Assembly: GCF_030506205.2 (NCBI RefSeq)
Contig: NC_133358.1
Coordinates: forward strand, 23,631,905 to 23,695,904
From: Paramisgurnus dabryanus
Taxonomy: Eukaryota; Chordata; Actinopteri; Cypriniformes; Cobitidae
DNA: 64,000 bases
Direction: 5' to 3'
Translations under genes and position numbers: made by a program
The notes under the pieces: generated by a model
The model's input: the letters and a program-made list of their open reading frames with translations, nothing else
The model's database searches: none
Told to the model about the DNA's origin: nothing
Shown here: one piece after another, positions 11,201-21,991 of the stretch
How the letters are laid out: each line of letters begins with the position of its first letter
Position numbering within the stretch: position 1 is the stretch's first letter

Positions 11201-14200
11201 AACAAATTACTTATCTGTGAGCGTCATTATTTAAAAAAAAGAAAGAAACACATGTGCCCTCATAATTTTTAATCAAAAATGCTAATCCCATTCTTTGAAA
11301 CGATCTATCTTCAGTTTCGGTTACGAGGAATGACTCGTGGGTGGGGCCTGGGAAAAGATTGCAGCGATTAGCAACAATTAGCAACATGACTCAATTTCAA
11401 CAATCCAATCAGTTCTCGATGGATAGATTCGAGTCCCACCTACCTTTTTCTCATTTCATGAGTTTTACTTGGATATATATTAGTGATACACCGATACCGA
11501 TACTGGTATCGGCCTCGATACCACATTTTATATAGTACTCATACTCGATACCAGGGATCGATACCACAGTCTGAGAAATGTCTATGTTTGAGCGGCGTGT
11601 AAGGGGTTAATGCCTCGTGTTGTCCAAAGAGGCAGTGTTTACAACAAACTGGAAAACTAGTCCCTTGTTTTTTTGTTAAATTATATGACTAAAGCTGTTA
11701 CCTGTAAATTTAAATCATGTTTTTTATTAAGTACTCGGTATCGGTATGGGCAAGTACTGAATTGCAAGTACTCGTACTCGTATTCCAAATAAGTGGTATC
11801 GGTGCATCCCTAATATATATTACGATAGGGAAAATAAGACAATCGCTACTTCCATTTCATGACCACTTTAAAGTAGGGATGTCAATTTATGCAATTTTCA
11901 ATATTTGATGATCGTTTAAATGAACGATCAATCAATCAAATAATCGTTAACAGTATAAGTGTAATAAGCCTTTTCTGCAGTGGCATATAGCCGATGACAA
12001 AAAAGTGTGCATAAAACGCCAGCTTCCTCAAGGAAACTGAAAGATTTCATTTAGTCTAAATAACATGCTAGTGGGATAGTAAAATGAGTCAATGTAGTTG
12101 GTGTTTTGATAAAAACCATCATTTTAATCTCGTAATGAAATCTAATGACTAACTTAATAGACACAGTATAACTCCCCTTCATATGGGCACTCTGGCACAG
12201 TCATATGGAAGTCTGTGTGTCCGTGACAAAATAAAAGTTTCATTATCATCAAGTGTTATTTTTTTAGTTATTCACCTCGCTTTTCGAGTCGTTGATATAC
12301 CATTTGTTGTAATTATATCCAAGAAGTAACGAAGGGCACTTTTCCAGTCCTCACCTCAGCTTATACCTGTGGCATACTTTTAGCAAAGATGCTTATATTT
12401 TGGATATGGCAACCTTCCATTAGAAAACACGCAACAGTCAACTTGGCTAGTGTCTAGCACCTAAGACAGTCAATAATGATCAGTGATATCTGTTGTGGGC
12501 ATTCTGAGTGTGCCAAGCGTCATGTACAGTTTAAATTTTACAGTTTCTTACCAGAATTTAAGATTACACTTTAATCTGTTCTATTAAAAATGTCTCCTTC
12601 CCTGTGTATAGCAGCATTAGCAGCGTTGCTATGCTAATCTTGCAGGCTTCCCTGAAAAGGGTCTTTGCTTTCAGTACCTTAACCGTATTTGCATTTTCTG
12701 TATCGGACCCTCTCATATCCAGCCTCGTCTTTCACATGACGTTAAAAAGCCCAGGTTTGACATCGAGCATCGTTGTGATCATGGCTAGTTTAACTTCTGC
12801 ACGCTCGCTTCATTTTTTTTCTCCAGCTGTATGTGCGTATGTGTCTTGCACAAGCATGATCTTGCTTATTCAACAATCGTTAAGTTTTATCGATTTAATC
12901 CTTATCGACAATTAATCGAAGATTTATTCATTGATAACATTCCTACTTTAAATGAATAGTTCACTCAAAAATACTTAATGCCATCCTGGGCGTAAAAAAC
13001 ATTATCTGGATTAAAAATGGCGGCACACTGGCTCCACGTCGGTACGCAAGACAACCACTGGTTCTTGCGTGTCTCATTACTGTGTGTTTTGTTTATGACG
13101 CATATGATGAGTAGACACAAGACTTGCGAGAGCTAATAATCAACTTGTGTAACGCCATCATGTTGAACTGCTATTTCTTATCTAAATGTGCTTACAAAAA
13201 AAAAAACGATGTACAACATTCGCTAAATTTGCTTAAAATATAAATATCTTTCTCTAACAAGCATAGAGTTGAATTTTAAAAGAAATAAATTAACCCACCC
13301 AGTTATATCAGTTCCTTTCTCTGATGAAGGGTGGGCTTCAAAAACTGTCACTATTCAATGCCATTACAAAGATAGGAAGCTTTATATTATTTAATATAAC
13401 TTGTAATGTATTCAGCTGATTAAAAAGGTCATCTAAACCTGAGATTGCATTATGGTCAGTCAATTATAGACACATTTTAATTATTTGATGAACTATACCT
13501 TTAATATTTTGTATACATTCTGCTAAAACTTCTCTTAAGTGTTTCATAAAATGGCTGCACTTCTGGTAACTATAAATAAGATGGTATTATTATCTAGGAG
13601 AGTAGTTTAATAGGCATTTCAGAAGGTTGGATTCAATCACACTGTAGCTTCAAAACCCACAAAAACATGTCGTTGGGGTCAATCACATAAGGGCAATAAG
13701 TTAAGCGTTGCCATTTTTCGGGTGGCTGAAATCCACTTGTTCTCTTAAAAACAAACAATAAAAAAAGAGCGTATCTGCAAAGCACTTTTTAAGTGCTGAA
13801 TGTTAAGTACTTGACTTGTACTGTTTGGCTTAAAAGTGCAATAAGCATTCGTGTGATGCAAGTTTCAAATAGTTCATCTGGACGGTAAGGTGTGTTTTCT
13901 TTATTGCTAGTATACTGTGAGCTTTGTAGGTTGAGATTCATAAAACTGAGCTCTCCGATGCAAAACAGCATGTAAACAATTGCCTATACAGTAGCAGAGT
14001 CATGTGACCCGGCTGACTCAAAACCTGTCTTCAAAAGGTCTTTTAAAAGAACCGTAGAGACCAAAGCTTGTTTAGACATGCCATGCTGAATGACAGTACT
14101 CAGAATGTCTGATAAACAATACACCTGTGAGAGGAAGTTGATCCCCTGTTGACCGGGGGAATACGTAATGTAAAACTAGAAAAATACTTTTTTGTTTTCC

Positions 14201-17200
14201 TCACCCTGTTTATTAGCATGTTGGGCATCAGCTGTAAGTAAATTCAGATTTAAAGAATTGGTTCACCCAAAAATATACATTTTATCATTCACTTTTGTGT
14301 TGCTTCAAACCTGTATAACTTTCTTTGTACTGTGCAACACAAAAGATGTTGGACACATACAGCAATCACGGTTGTAGAGCTTCAAAACAGATAAAAATGC
14401 ACAAAAACGTACCATTGAAGTACTCAAAAGTAATCTCAAGTAATTTCAGTCTGCGTAATTCAATAGATCTCGCAGAGATGACGTATTTTTGTGGGCAAAA
14501 CCCGGTAGCGAGTTTGCTTTTTAGCATTTCCAGTTCCATTGTCTTGAAGTCAATGGGTTTTTTCAATGTTTTGGTTAAACGCTTTAGATAAGATCTTGGG
14601 TTAACATAAGCCCAATATATTTTTAAGTTTTATTCTACGACATAAAAACACACCAGTAATGCCCCCACATTTTAAAGCTTTTTAAAACGAGATGCTACAT
14701 GGGACTAAAAACTTTGTCAGGAGTTTAAACGTCATCATGCACGAATCTCCCCAAAACAACGCAACATGGGCACAATACCCAAAAATATTCATCCACAGAG
14801 TATTTTCTTATCAGGAAACATGTTTTAAATAAAGTTTGAAAGAGCTGTTGCAAGCTTGGTGGTGATGACGTTGACTGGGTCCGAAAGCTCTAAAATGGTG
14901 CCTTCTGAGGCAGCATTCCAATGCAGGAAAGGAATCAAGACATGTCCCAATCCAAGTTTGCTTTACTTCCTTCCTTCCTTCAATTCCATGCATTGGCGAG
15001 CATGGAGAATGTTATTGGTCGAGCTCGAAAAAAAATTGCGGCCAAGGAGCACAAATTAAGTGTAAATGTGGATTCACACCAGCAGCGTTTGAGGCGTCAA
15101 TTTCGCGTCTACTGCATCAAGGGAGGGGCTTCTGCGACTCTGCTCGCTTGGTGTAATCACGTCACTACTAGAGCAAGCTCCTGATTGGTTAACACGGCGC
15201 GTTTTTCAGCCAAAGTTCACATTTTTTAGCCTGCGCGCTTCCCGCAGCAACGCTCAATTTGCGCCATTCATGCGACCTAGATGTGCAAATGAGACGGAAT
15301 TGCGTCTACCGCGCCACGCTAAACGTCTCATTCGTGCTGCGAAACCTCCAGACGCGCGTTACCGCGTCTTCTCATTGACTTAACTCGTGCTTGACGCCTC
15401 TACCGCGGCTGGTCTGAACACAGCATAAGTAAAGTTAGATTTCACTTTTTACACAATAATCACATCTCTAGCGAGAATTTAGTACTGTAGTTTTCAAATA
15501 TGGGGTTAGTTATCACAAAGGTCTTCTCTGTTTATATTTCAAACAGAATTTCGTAATGCTGTCTATAAAACCTGTTCTCGGATCTACCTTCATGCTCCCG
15601 TAGTCATTGCCTCATGAGGCAGCAAGGCAACAAGTCAGCTGCCTTAGCTTTCGGACGCAGCCGCTGATGTCGAGAGGCTGTGATGTAGCTAGCTTGTAGT
15701 CTAAGGTTAGCTTTTAATTTCTAGTAAACGCGATTAGACTTTCACAAAGTTCATGAATGGTGTTTTCTTGTGAGAAAATTATCTTTTTGGACAAAATGTG
15801 TACTTAAACACAGAACTTATTTTCTGCGTTAATCCAAAAATCTATGGAAAAAATAAATACGCTTTTTGGCGAGGGAACCAGTGTCCAGCTATCTTTCGGG
15901 GTGGCCTAAAAAAATTATACTTCATTCTGCGGCACTCTATTATGACAGAAGGTTCATTTTGTGGTCAAAGTTTCCTTTAAGATAACACAGACAAATGGTA
16001 AGGAGTGGCTAACAAGAAACATAAGTTTTAGCTTTTCCAAAAAAAACTATTATGATGGAAAAATAATACAATGAATAATAAATGACAAAAGATTAACTGA
16101 TTTCGGGACAAACATAGCAAAGACTTTACAAAGACCATTAAAGTCAAATTCTCTCGCTTAAAAATTACCACCATATCTAACAAGACCTTCAATGCCACAC
16201 TAAATCAAAGTAACCTCATTAGTGTTCCCCTTTAGTCATTCATTATTTTTAATGGATCTTGCACAGAAATCCAAAATGCAACTGTTTGCCAACTTGTCTG
16301 GAGTATTTTATTAAAGCAGACATCCGGCGATCATTAAAAGCGTCCTCAAAACTGCATGTCATGTCTCTTACGTTTACTTAGAGATGAGTTTACGATAAAC
16401 GTTTGTTCTTGCTGATAACAGCAGAGAAAATCCAGATAATCCTTCGAGGTGCAGGAGGGTAAGTATTAGCTTTTCATCTGTGCTTTCATTTTAGCAACAC
16501 GACTCCGAGGCCCCGGACCCCTGAAGTAACTGACCAAAATCATAAGATAACAAAAACCCTGACTGGCATCCACAGCTGGGAGTCCTCCTCTCACCCTTGA
16601 CATGACTTTGGGATGTAACAATCTTTTACTCATTAATTAACACGCATTAACAACAATAGAGTAATATAACTATATGCTTGCTCTTATATGTAGATGTCCT
16701 TCTATGGCTATATCAGGAAAATGCAAATAAAAAACAAAGAATGTTCCCATAATGCATTGCTCTGGGAACCACCACCAATGGCAAGAGAAAAGCCAGCCCA
16801 ACAATAGAATGCAAGACACATTTGTAACATAATGTAATGTTAAAACACAAACAAAATCATTTGCAGTTACAAATCTGATTGTTGATTTGACATTTAATTA
16901 ATTCAGGGAATCCCACAAGTGTGCAAATAAAGGCTCATGAGAAAACATGATGCAAATCCTTTCAGCTGGGATGTGCCCTATATGTGTGTAACACATTGTT
17001 CATATCAGTCTGAGCAAAACATACGGTTTCCCTATGTGGCTATGCATGCGCACTGTACTGGGTGACCTAATTTTTAAGCACAAAAGATCCTGAGAGAGCA
17101 CAGATCTCTTGACAGAGCCACTGTACCGTTTCTGGTTTAAAGACTCTCTCAAATGCCAAACGCCTACTCTGTGATGTAAACCCAGACATGGTCGTTCAGT

Positions 17201-18718
17201 GCCGAGTGTTTTTTACGGGGCGACCGAACTGAACGTGACAGATAAGAGACTGACAAAGTCTGAAAGGAAACTTAGTAATGCATGATGTGACATGAGCCAT
17301 GACTTGCCCATCTTGCTTCAGACACTATTCGTTTGATGCTAAATAGCTAAAGACTGCTCAATATAACGGGAACAACATCAAAGTCAGGTGATCAGATCCT
17401 CATCTTATGAGGAACGAAGGTTTGCTGTATTCAAAATGACAATACAAGATATTAATATAGTAAAAATCTCTTAACTTCCCTCTATCAACTGATTACCTCA
17501 CAAATCATGTCTAGGCATGACCAAAGCAAAGCAGGTAGGATCATGTTGCATAACTAACATGCCTTCAATCAGGGTCTGTCATATCCTTCGATGAATCTGA
17601 TACAAACCCAAAATAAGGCAGAAGTTGCCCAACACACGCTGTCTGTCCATCCAGACAAACACCTTTCAAACTGAACAAACAAACGACAGATGCTGCAATG
17701 CAACACAAAATATACTTTACAATAAGGTTTCATTCATTTACATTCAGCTGCACTAGATGACATGAACTAACAATGATTTTCATGCAGAATTTTTACCACA
17801 TTTTTAATCTGTATGGTTAGTTCACTAACGTAGTTATCTCATAGTTAAATGACACCTTGCTGTTAAGTGTTACCAATATAATAAGTTCACATCTTCTGCA
17901 CTAACGTAAAACATCTTGATATTGTTATCCTATTATAGCGAATTTCCAATAGGAAACAAAGCTGTCTGCATTGCACATGCTGTTACTTATTATAGTCCTC
18001 CTGTCATATGGGATTTCAGTCCGATAAATAACCGATAATTACAGTAGACACGTTAAAGACAGGCCTGTATACAATATCGGTGTAAAATATCGAGCTCTGA
18101 TTTACGTCAGAGTGTAAACGATAAAAAAACACATCATTGGGACGACGCAAAAAAGACAAACTGGAATAATAAATCGATTAAAAAAAAATTCACCAAATTA
18201 CAGTATCATGTTCGGTGCCGCTGTAAAGTAACATATTAACGATATTACAAAACCATACGGTGGCCTGTGTGTCAAAAAGGAGATTTATGAGCACCTAAGT
18301 GACTAATGGTTATTGAATAGGTTTCTTTATTGTAACTGTGTTGTATATTTACACACCCTTCCTTCATTGCTATAAAACCCAAACGAGCTGTGTAATAATA
18401 CCAGTACAATTTTCGCGCTATTCCCTTATCACACACTCGAGGACTTGCATTGTGTTTAAAATAAACCCTGACATTAAAGTAATGTGATTTGTGTGCTGAT
18501 AAACCCCGTTTACGTGCATACACAAAGCACATTTCTGTGCAATAGATGTCAGGTGCGCGCATTTCAGCTCGTGCATTTGCCCCACACCACCACCATTGAT
18601 GGCGAGATGCTGAACATATTTCAAGCACTGAAAGTCATTTCAATCGCATCCGTCCACTCACCCGCAAAGCAGACAGGTCGATTTCATCCAGACCCCTCGC
18701 GGGAGAGTCACTCGCCAT
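4412..18718 (-). CDS. tnik: tnik, 5' part (TRAF2 and NCK-interacting kinase), coding exons 1-2, partial gene
   Basis: This spans two coding exons (18662-18718 and 4412-4477) of a gene that continues past the left edge. Joined in phase 0, they encode 41 residues: a MASDSPAR...LDEIDLSALR leader, then DPAGIFELVELVGNGTYG..VYK, the start of a kinase domain with a GxGxxG nucleotide-binding loop. From memory, MAP4K4 begins MANDSPAK and MINK1 begins MGDPAPAR, and both read VEVVGNG, so MASDSPAR plus VELVGNG identifies TNIK. TNIK is a STE20/GCK-family Ser/Thr kinase that acts in Wnt/TCF, JNK and cytoskeletal signalling. Whether this is a duplicated teleost copy (a or b) cannot be told. Exon 3 (GRHVKTGQ...) was not found in the window. 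Confidence 0.93.
4763..5797. mobile_element. hAT-like MITE (TAGTGATGCACCGAAAT...ATTTCGGTGCACCCCTA)
   Basis: 1035 bp with inverted termini carrying GGTGCACCGAAAT-type sequence and CCGAAA-rich subterminal repeats. It is flanked by a perfect 8-bp TSD CATATAAT (4755-4762 and 5798-5805). No transposase frame. Located in tnik intron 1. Confidence 0.9.
6061..6979. mobile_element. hAT-like MITE (GATGCTCCGATC...GATCGGAGCATCCA)
   Basis: About 919 bp. The termini are inverted (GATGCTCCGATC / GATCGGAGCATC) with CCGATC-rich subterminal repeats. The flanks GTTTGTAT and GTTTGTAA are a 7/8 TSD. It contains an 80-bp TG microsatellite. Confidence 0.82.
6491..6570. repeat. (TG)40 microsatellite
   Basis: Uninterrupted 80 bp of TG inside the MITE at 6061-6979. 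It is a likely highly polymorphic marker. The reading frames across it (VCVCVC, THTHTH) are artefacts. Confidence 0.98.
7140..7412. repeat. foldback (inverted repeat, about 125-bp arms)
   Basis: The arms 7140-7268 and 7275-7412 are reverse complements with few mismatches (e.g. ctattttcgggcactgcgta against tacgcagtgcccgaaaatag). The spacer is only a few bases. It would form a long hairpin. Confidence 0.88.
7451..8487. mobile_element. hAT-like MITE (TAGGGTTGTGCCGAT...CGCCCAACACTA)
   Basis: 1037 bp flanked by a perfect 8-bp TSD CTATGTAA (7443-7450 and 8488-8495). The subterminal regions carry inverted ATCGTGTATCG / CGATACACGAT words. It contains a (TTA)n tract and a (TG)18 microsatellite. No transposase frame. 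Confidence 0.88.
8182..8217. repeat. (TG)18 microsatellite
   Basis: 36 bp of TG flanked by GCGCGC/GTGCGC inside the MITE at 7451-8487. Confidence 0.97.
8700..10150. other. tnik intron 1, no gene seen
   Basis: Mixed sequence with a small repeat remnant near 9380-9455 (ggggccccc block). No splice-supported coding frame. The longest frame (8903-9259, plus strand) shows no recognisable domain. Confidence 0.35.
10152..10220 (+). repeat. tRNA-derived SINE fragment
   Basis: Contains box-B-like GGTTCAATCCC after an A-box-like actggtagagcattgcatt, matching the cyprinid tRNA-SINE family seen elsewhere in the window. Only the tRNA-related head is present. Confidence 0.65.
10225..11480. other. tnik intron 1, nothing recognised
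   Basis: No repeat boundary, RNA gene or coding exon could be supported. The 132-residue frame at 10203-10601 (minus strand) has no domain signature. Confidence 0.35.
11481..11812. mobile_element. hAT-like MITE (TAGTGATACACCGATACC...GGTATCGGTGCATCCCTA)
   Basis: 332 bp with inverted GGTATCGGTG termini. Flanked by ATATATAT on both sides (11473-11480 and 11813-11820), consistent with an 8-bp TSD although the flank is low-complexity. Confidence 0.85.
11874..12945. mobile_element. hAT-like MITE (TAGGGATGTCAAT...ACATTCCTA)
   Basis: 1072 bp flanked by CTTTAAAG / CTTTAAAT (7/8 TSD). Subterminal ATCGTTTAA/CAATCGTTAA and AATTAATCGA words are inverted between the ends. No transposase frame. Confidence 0.8.
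12954..14249. other. tnik intron 1, AT-rich, nothing recognised
   Basis: Contains a short 'ttcactcaaaaa' repeat-like start at 12955 but no resolvable element or gene. Confidence 0.3.
14250..15980. mobile_element. long TTAA-flanked non-autonomous element (TTCACCC...end family), composite
   Basis: The left edge TTAAAGAATTGGTTCACCC and right edge GTGGTCAAAGTTTCCTTTAA resemble the common cyprinid TTAAAGGGATAGTTCACCC family. TTAA occurs at both edges. A second element (15069-15427) is nested within. Full-length status is inferred. Confidence 0.45.
15069..15427. mobile_element. MITE with inverted GACGCCTC/GAGGCGTC termini
   Basis: The left end ttcacaccagcagcgtttgaggcgtcaa mirrors the right end ttgacgcctctaccgcggctggtctgaacac. 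The interior is GC-rich (repeated GCGTCT, GCGCG), unlike the flanks. Confidence 0.7.
15981..18661. other. tnik intron 1, 5' part
   Basis: Mostly non-repeat-like AT-rich sequence. 16240-16620 looks compositionally distinct and could be a conserved non-coding element. No coding exon was supported. Confidence 0.3.
18662..18718 (-). CDS. tnik: tnik coding exon 1
   Basis: The start ATG is at 18718-18716. The exon encodes 19 residues (MASDSPARGLDEIDLSALR) and ends in CGG followed by the donor GTGAGT. Its phase (0) matches the acceptor of the exon at 4477. It sits at the edge of a CpG-rich block, as expected of a first exon. Confidence 0.93.
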
Positions 18719-18719
18719 G

Positions 18720-19030
18720 ATTATCTTTGCGTGAACCGAAAATTCAACAATATAATGTCCGTATTAGCATGTATACAGAAGCCAAAGGCAGCCGTTTTAT
18801 GAACCAAACAGGTCTGGATTCGCTTCAATCGGACCAGATAAAGCTCCCGGATGAAGCCCAAGCCTCGGGCGGATTATGATCCACGGTTTCGGATGTATGG
18901 AGCCGTCCTCTGCGGTGATTTTGGCGCTATATGATCGCGGGTGAACGAAACATCTCGCGCTCGTACCGACGGTTTGCTGCTGCACGAGTCCAAAGCACCA
19001 GCGCGCGAGTGGACGCGTGAATTAGGGATC
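18720..19030 (-). promoter_or_regulatory. tnik: tnik promoter / 5' UTR CpG-rich block
   Basis: The sequence just upstream of the tnik start codon is GC- and CpG-rich, with many CGCG, GCGC and CGG words, and stands out from the AT-rich flanks. No clear TATA box is seen. It is inferred to hold the 5' UTR and a CpG-type promoter; the start site is not fixed. Confidence 0.5.
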
Positions 19031-19504
19031 GTCGGGGAAGGCGTGTCAATCACTGGGGTTTCTAGGGAGTGGTCAGAATGGGGGCGGGGCTAAGTTGCCT
19101 TAGATATACGCATACGTTGTTATCGCAGAATTTATGCAATTGTTTACAATCACACGGTGACATTTTATACATTTTAGAGTAATATTTCAGTCACTGATAT
19201 ATGATAGAGTCATTTTTTTGTGTATAGTATGTGTTTGTGAATTTTTTTTCTTCGTTTGTATAAATATTGAATTTAAATCCATTCATAATTTTTGTTATTT
19301 CCTTGAAAAAAAACACTATTACTGCTTTTACTTGTGGATATTACATAAATTATAAAAATTAACTTATAAAAAAATTAAACCCACACCACATAAAGGGAGA
19401 AATTTTATATATTTTTTATGTATGGTTCATAAAGGTATTTGTAATGAGAACCATAAGTAATTCTCACTACGTATTTGGTTGTTATTGCTACTGTTATGTT
19501 AACA
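19031..19504. other. intergenic, AT-rich, upstream of tnik
   Basis: Poly-T and poly-A rich; nothing recognised. Confidence 0.4.
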
Positions 19505-19628
19505 TTTATGCATTTGGCAGACGCTTTTATCCAAATATCCATACATTTTTTGTACATTCATTGTATGTGTTTCCTGGGATCAACTCCATGACCTTTGCAT
19601 TGCAATGTTCTACCAACTGAGCCACGGG
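19505..19628 (-). repeat. tRNA-derived SINE
   Basis: Minus-strand copy. The tail (ttggataaaagcgtctgccaaa, seen as its complement at 19511-19535) and the head with GGGATCAACTCCATGACCTTTG and gctcagttggtagaacattg are both present. Confidence 0.8.
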
Positions 19629-20174
19629 ACACATGTGTCTGTTTTGCACAGCTAATATGTTCAACACCAGCCAGAAACAGGAAGCCACATTTCAGACAGT
19701 GAGACACAAACAACACACTTCCTCTCACCTTCCGTCTATATAAGCAGCATATTGAAAAACACAACTTTCCTCTCTGCATGTGCCTTGGCAGAAAACATAC
19801 CCTCTTTAACAGACACGGCCTATTGAATGCTGCTATTGAATGTCATGAACACACCTTTAATTCACAATAGGTTTTGAAATGGTAAATGAAATGTTTTCCT
19901 AGAGCCCATGATTGTGGAAATGAACTAATCTAAATGATATGTGAGGAATTTAGTACATACAAGCATCCAAACTGGAATGACCTCTTTGAAATTATAGCAA
20001 TGACATTTAATTAGATTCATTAAGAAAGTTCATGTGCTGTGTCTGTCTATCAGTGGCCATACAGAATGCAAGCACGTTACGTCATAATGAATGAAACTCC
20101 ACTAAGGTGAATTCGTGCTCCATCTAGTGGTGAATGGTCAGTATTATTCAACAGAAAAATGAGATTTACTGTAC

Positions 20175-20418
20175 GGATAGTTTTCCGGAGAGGGTTTATC
20201 CTAATCCCAGACTAAAATGCATGTTTGAGCTGCCTTAAATTAAAAACACTTTGTATTGAGATATCTTAACATATATCAGTGCCATTGTTTTGTCTCAAGA
20301 TGCACACTAGTATTGCTTTTTGTAAGGTTTGTTTGAAAAAAAACAAACCCTTAAATGTTCAAATATAACTAAGGTCTAGTCCTGGATTAATCTAAACCCT
20401 GTCTGGGAAACCGTCCCA
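20175..20418. mobile_element. MITE with GTTTTCCGGA...TGGGAAACCGTCCC ends
   Basis: Same family as 49110-49338 and the fragment at 1-148. The core 'ccattgttttgtctcaa.atgcacac' is shared with 49541-49690. Confidence 0.7.
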
Positions 20419-20460
20419 TAGAGTATCTTGCAAATCTCTGCAATTACAAACTGAATGTCT

Positions 20461-20645
20461 ATGGTTCTTTGTCAGGCTGTATGGTTCCATAAAGAACCCT
20501 CAACATTTACAGAACCTTTCTCATGCTCAACAGGTTCTTAGTAGAAAAAGGGTCTGGACTCTATACAAAAACAAGAAAGAAATAGTTCTTTTCAAGTATT
20601 TAATAGTTCTTTGGAGAACCAAAAATAGTTCCTCTATGGCATTGC
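20461..20645. repeat. 'ggttctttggagaacc' repeat
   Basis: Repeated GGTTCTT/AAGAACC words in both orientations (tggttccataaagaacc ... tttggagaaccaaaaatagttcc). A related copy is at 21238-21385. Confidence 0.55.
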
Positions 20646-21237
20646 GACTTCAGTAATGAAGCTCTCCTGTTGTTAAAGGAACAGTTTACCCCAACATGAA
20701 AAGTCTGTCATCATTTAGTCACACACCTGTCATTTCTAACCCACATGACTAAGAACAGATGCATATGAGAATGTTGACAATCTCAGAATCATTTCACATT
20801 CACTAAATGAAAAACAATTTCACAATTTTACCATCAACTGATGAAAGAAAAGTTTGAAACAACAAGAGAGTGATCCGTTTTCGAAATTTAGACATTACTT
20901 TTTAGTTACTAAGTGTATTCTTACCTTATCCTACACACATATTTTTTACATGTATTATCTCCTGAATCATGTTAATTCAAAGTATATGTTTTAAGAAGGT
21001 TGTTTTGTTCGAATTACATTTGGACTTGACAGTTATAAATTTTTTAATTAAATTAAAGGTTAGCAGTAAGACTGACATGGTTATTAGATGAACCCTATAT
21101 GTAAATATCCCTTTCTTAATAATACAACACTTATATAATTTATAACAAATTTCATGGACCCCTAGCTAAGCATTGAGGGCCACCAGGGGTCCCCTGACCC
21201 CACATCGAGAACCACTGCGATACCATACCATTTTTGG

Positions 21238-21385
21238 ATGCTCAAAGAACCATTTAATCAAGTTTTTTTTTAAACTATTTCTTTCTTAGCTGTTTATAAT
21301 CTGGAGAACCTTTTTACCACAGATGTTAAAGGTTCTTTGGAACATTTATCAAAAAAAAGTTCTTCTATGGCATCAATAAGCACCT
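21238..21385. repeat. 'ggttctttgg' repeat, second copy
   Basis: Contains caaagaaccatttaa, tggagaacctttttacc, aggttctttggaac and cttctatggcatc, shared with 20461-20645. Confidence 0.5.
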
Positions 21386-21707
21386 TTAAGAGTGTATCGA
21401 CACATGTAACAAGAATATGTTTTGACGTCATGCTAACTTTTTAAAGCTTTTCCCGTAACATCTTGTATAGAATTCTCTGCTTGTAAAATCCCACGTTTTC
21501 CTTGTCAAGCATACAGGCAGTGTAAAGAGTTTCTTACGCAATAGCTTTCATCTTTTCAGAAGACTGTGGTATGTGTGTGCTACATTACTATCATACCCAT
21601 CTTTCAGTAGGTATATAGCTGAGTCACTTTAACCTGTAAATAAAAAAACAAACAAAACAGATCATACTCCATTCTTACTGACTTCAAAACCTGCTTGAGC
21701 TCAAGCA

Positions 21708-21991
21708 TTAAAGCAACACTATGTAGTTTTTTTACCTTTAAATAATGTCTCTAAAATTATTTCAGTGATAGAACAACTTTTAACTGGACAAATTGTACTG
21801 TTGCTGCAACCTGAGCAGCCTCCTAGCTGCTACAAGCACACTCTGAAAGTGGCGGTGGAGGGTAGGAAACACAGCCCCGCCCCTCCCCCTGCCTGTAGAA
21901 GAGTGTCTGATACCAGGCACTGTTGCGCTTTTCAACCACATGGGGGAGCTGTAAGTCATTTTTACATGGAAACTACATAGTGTTGCTTTAA
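21708..21991. mobile_element. TTAA-flanked MITE (AGCAACACTATGTAG...CTACATAGTGTTGCT)
   Basis: 284 bp including TTAA at both edges, with perfect 15-bp terminal inverted repeats AGCAACACTATGTAG. TTAA target duplication is characteristic of piggyBac/Kolobok-type elements. No transposase. Confidence 0.9.
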
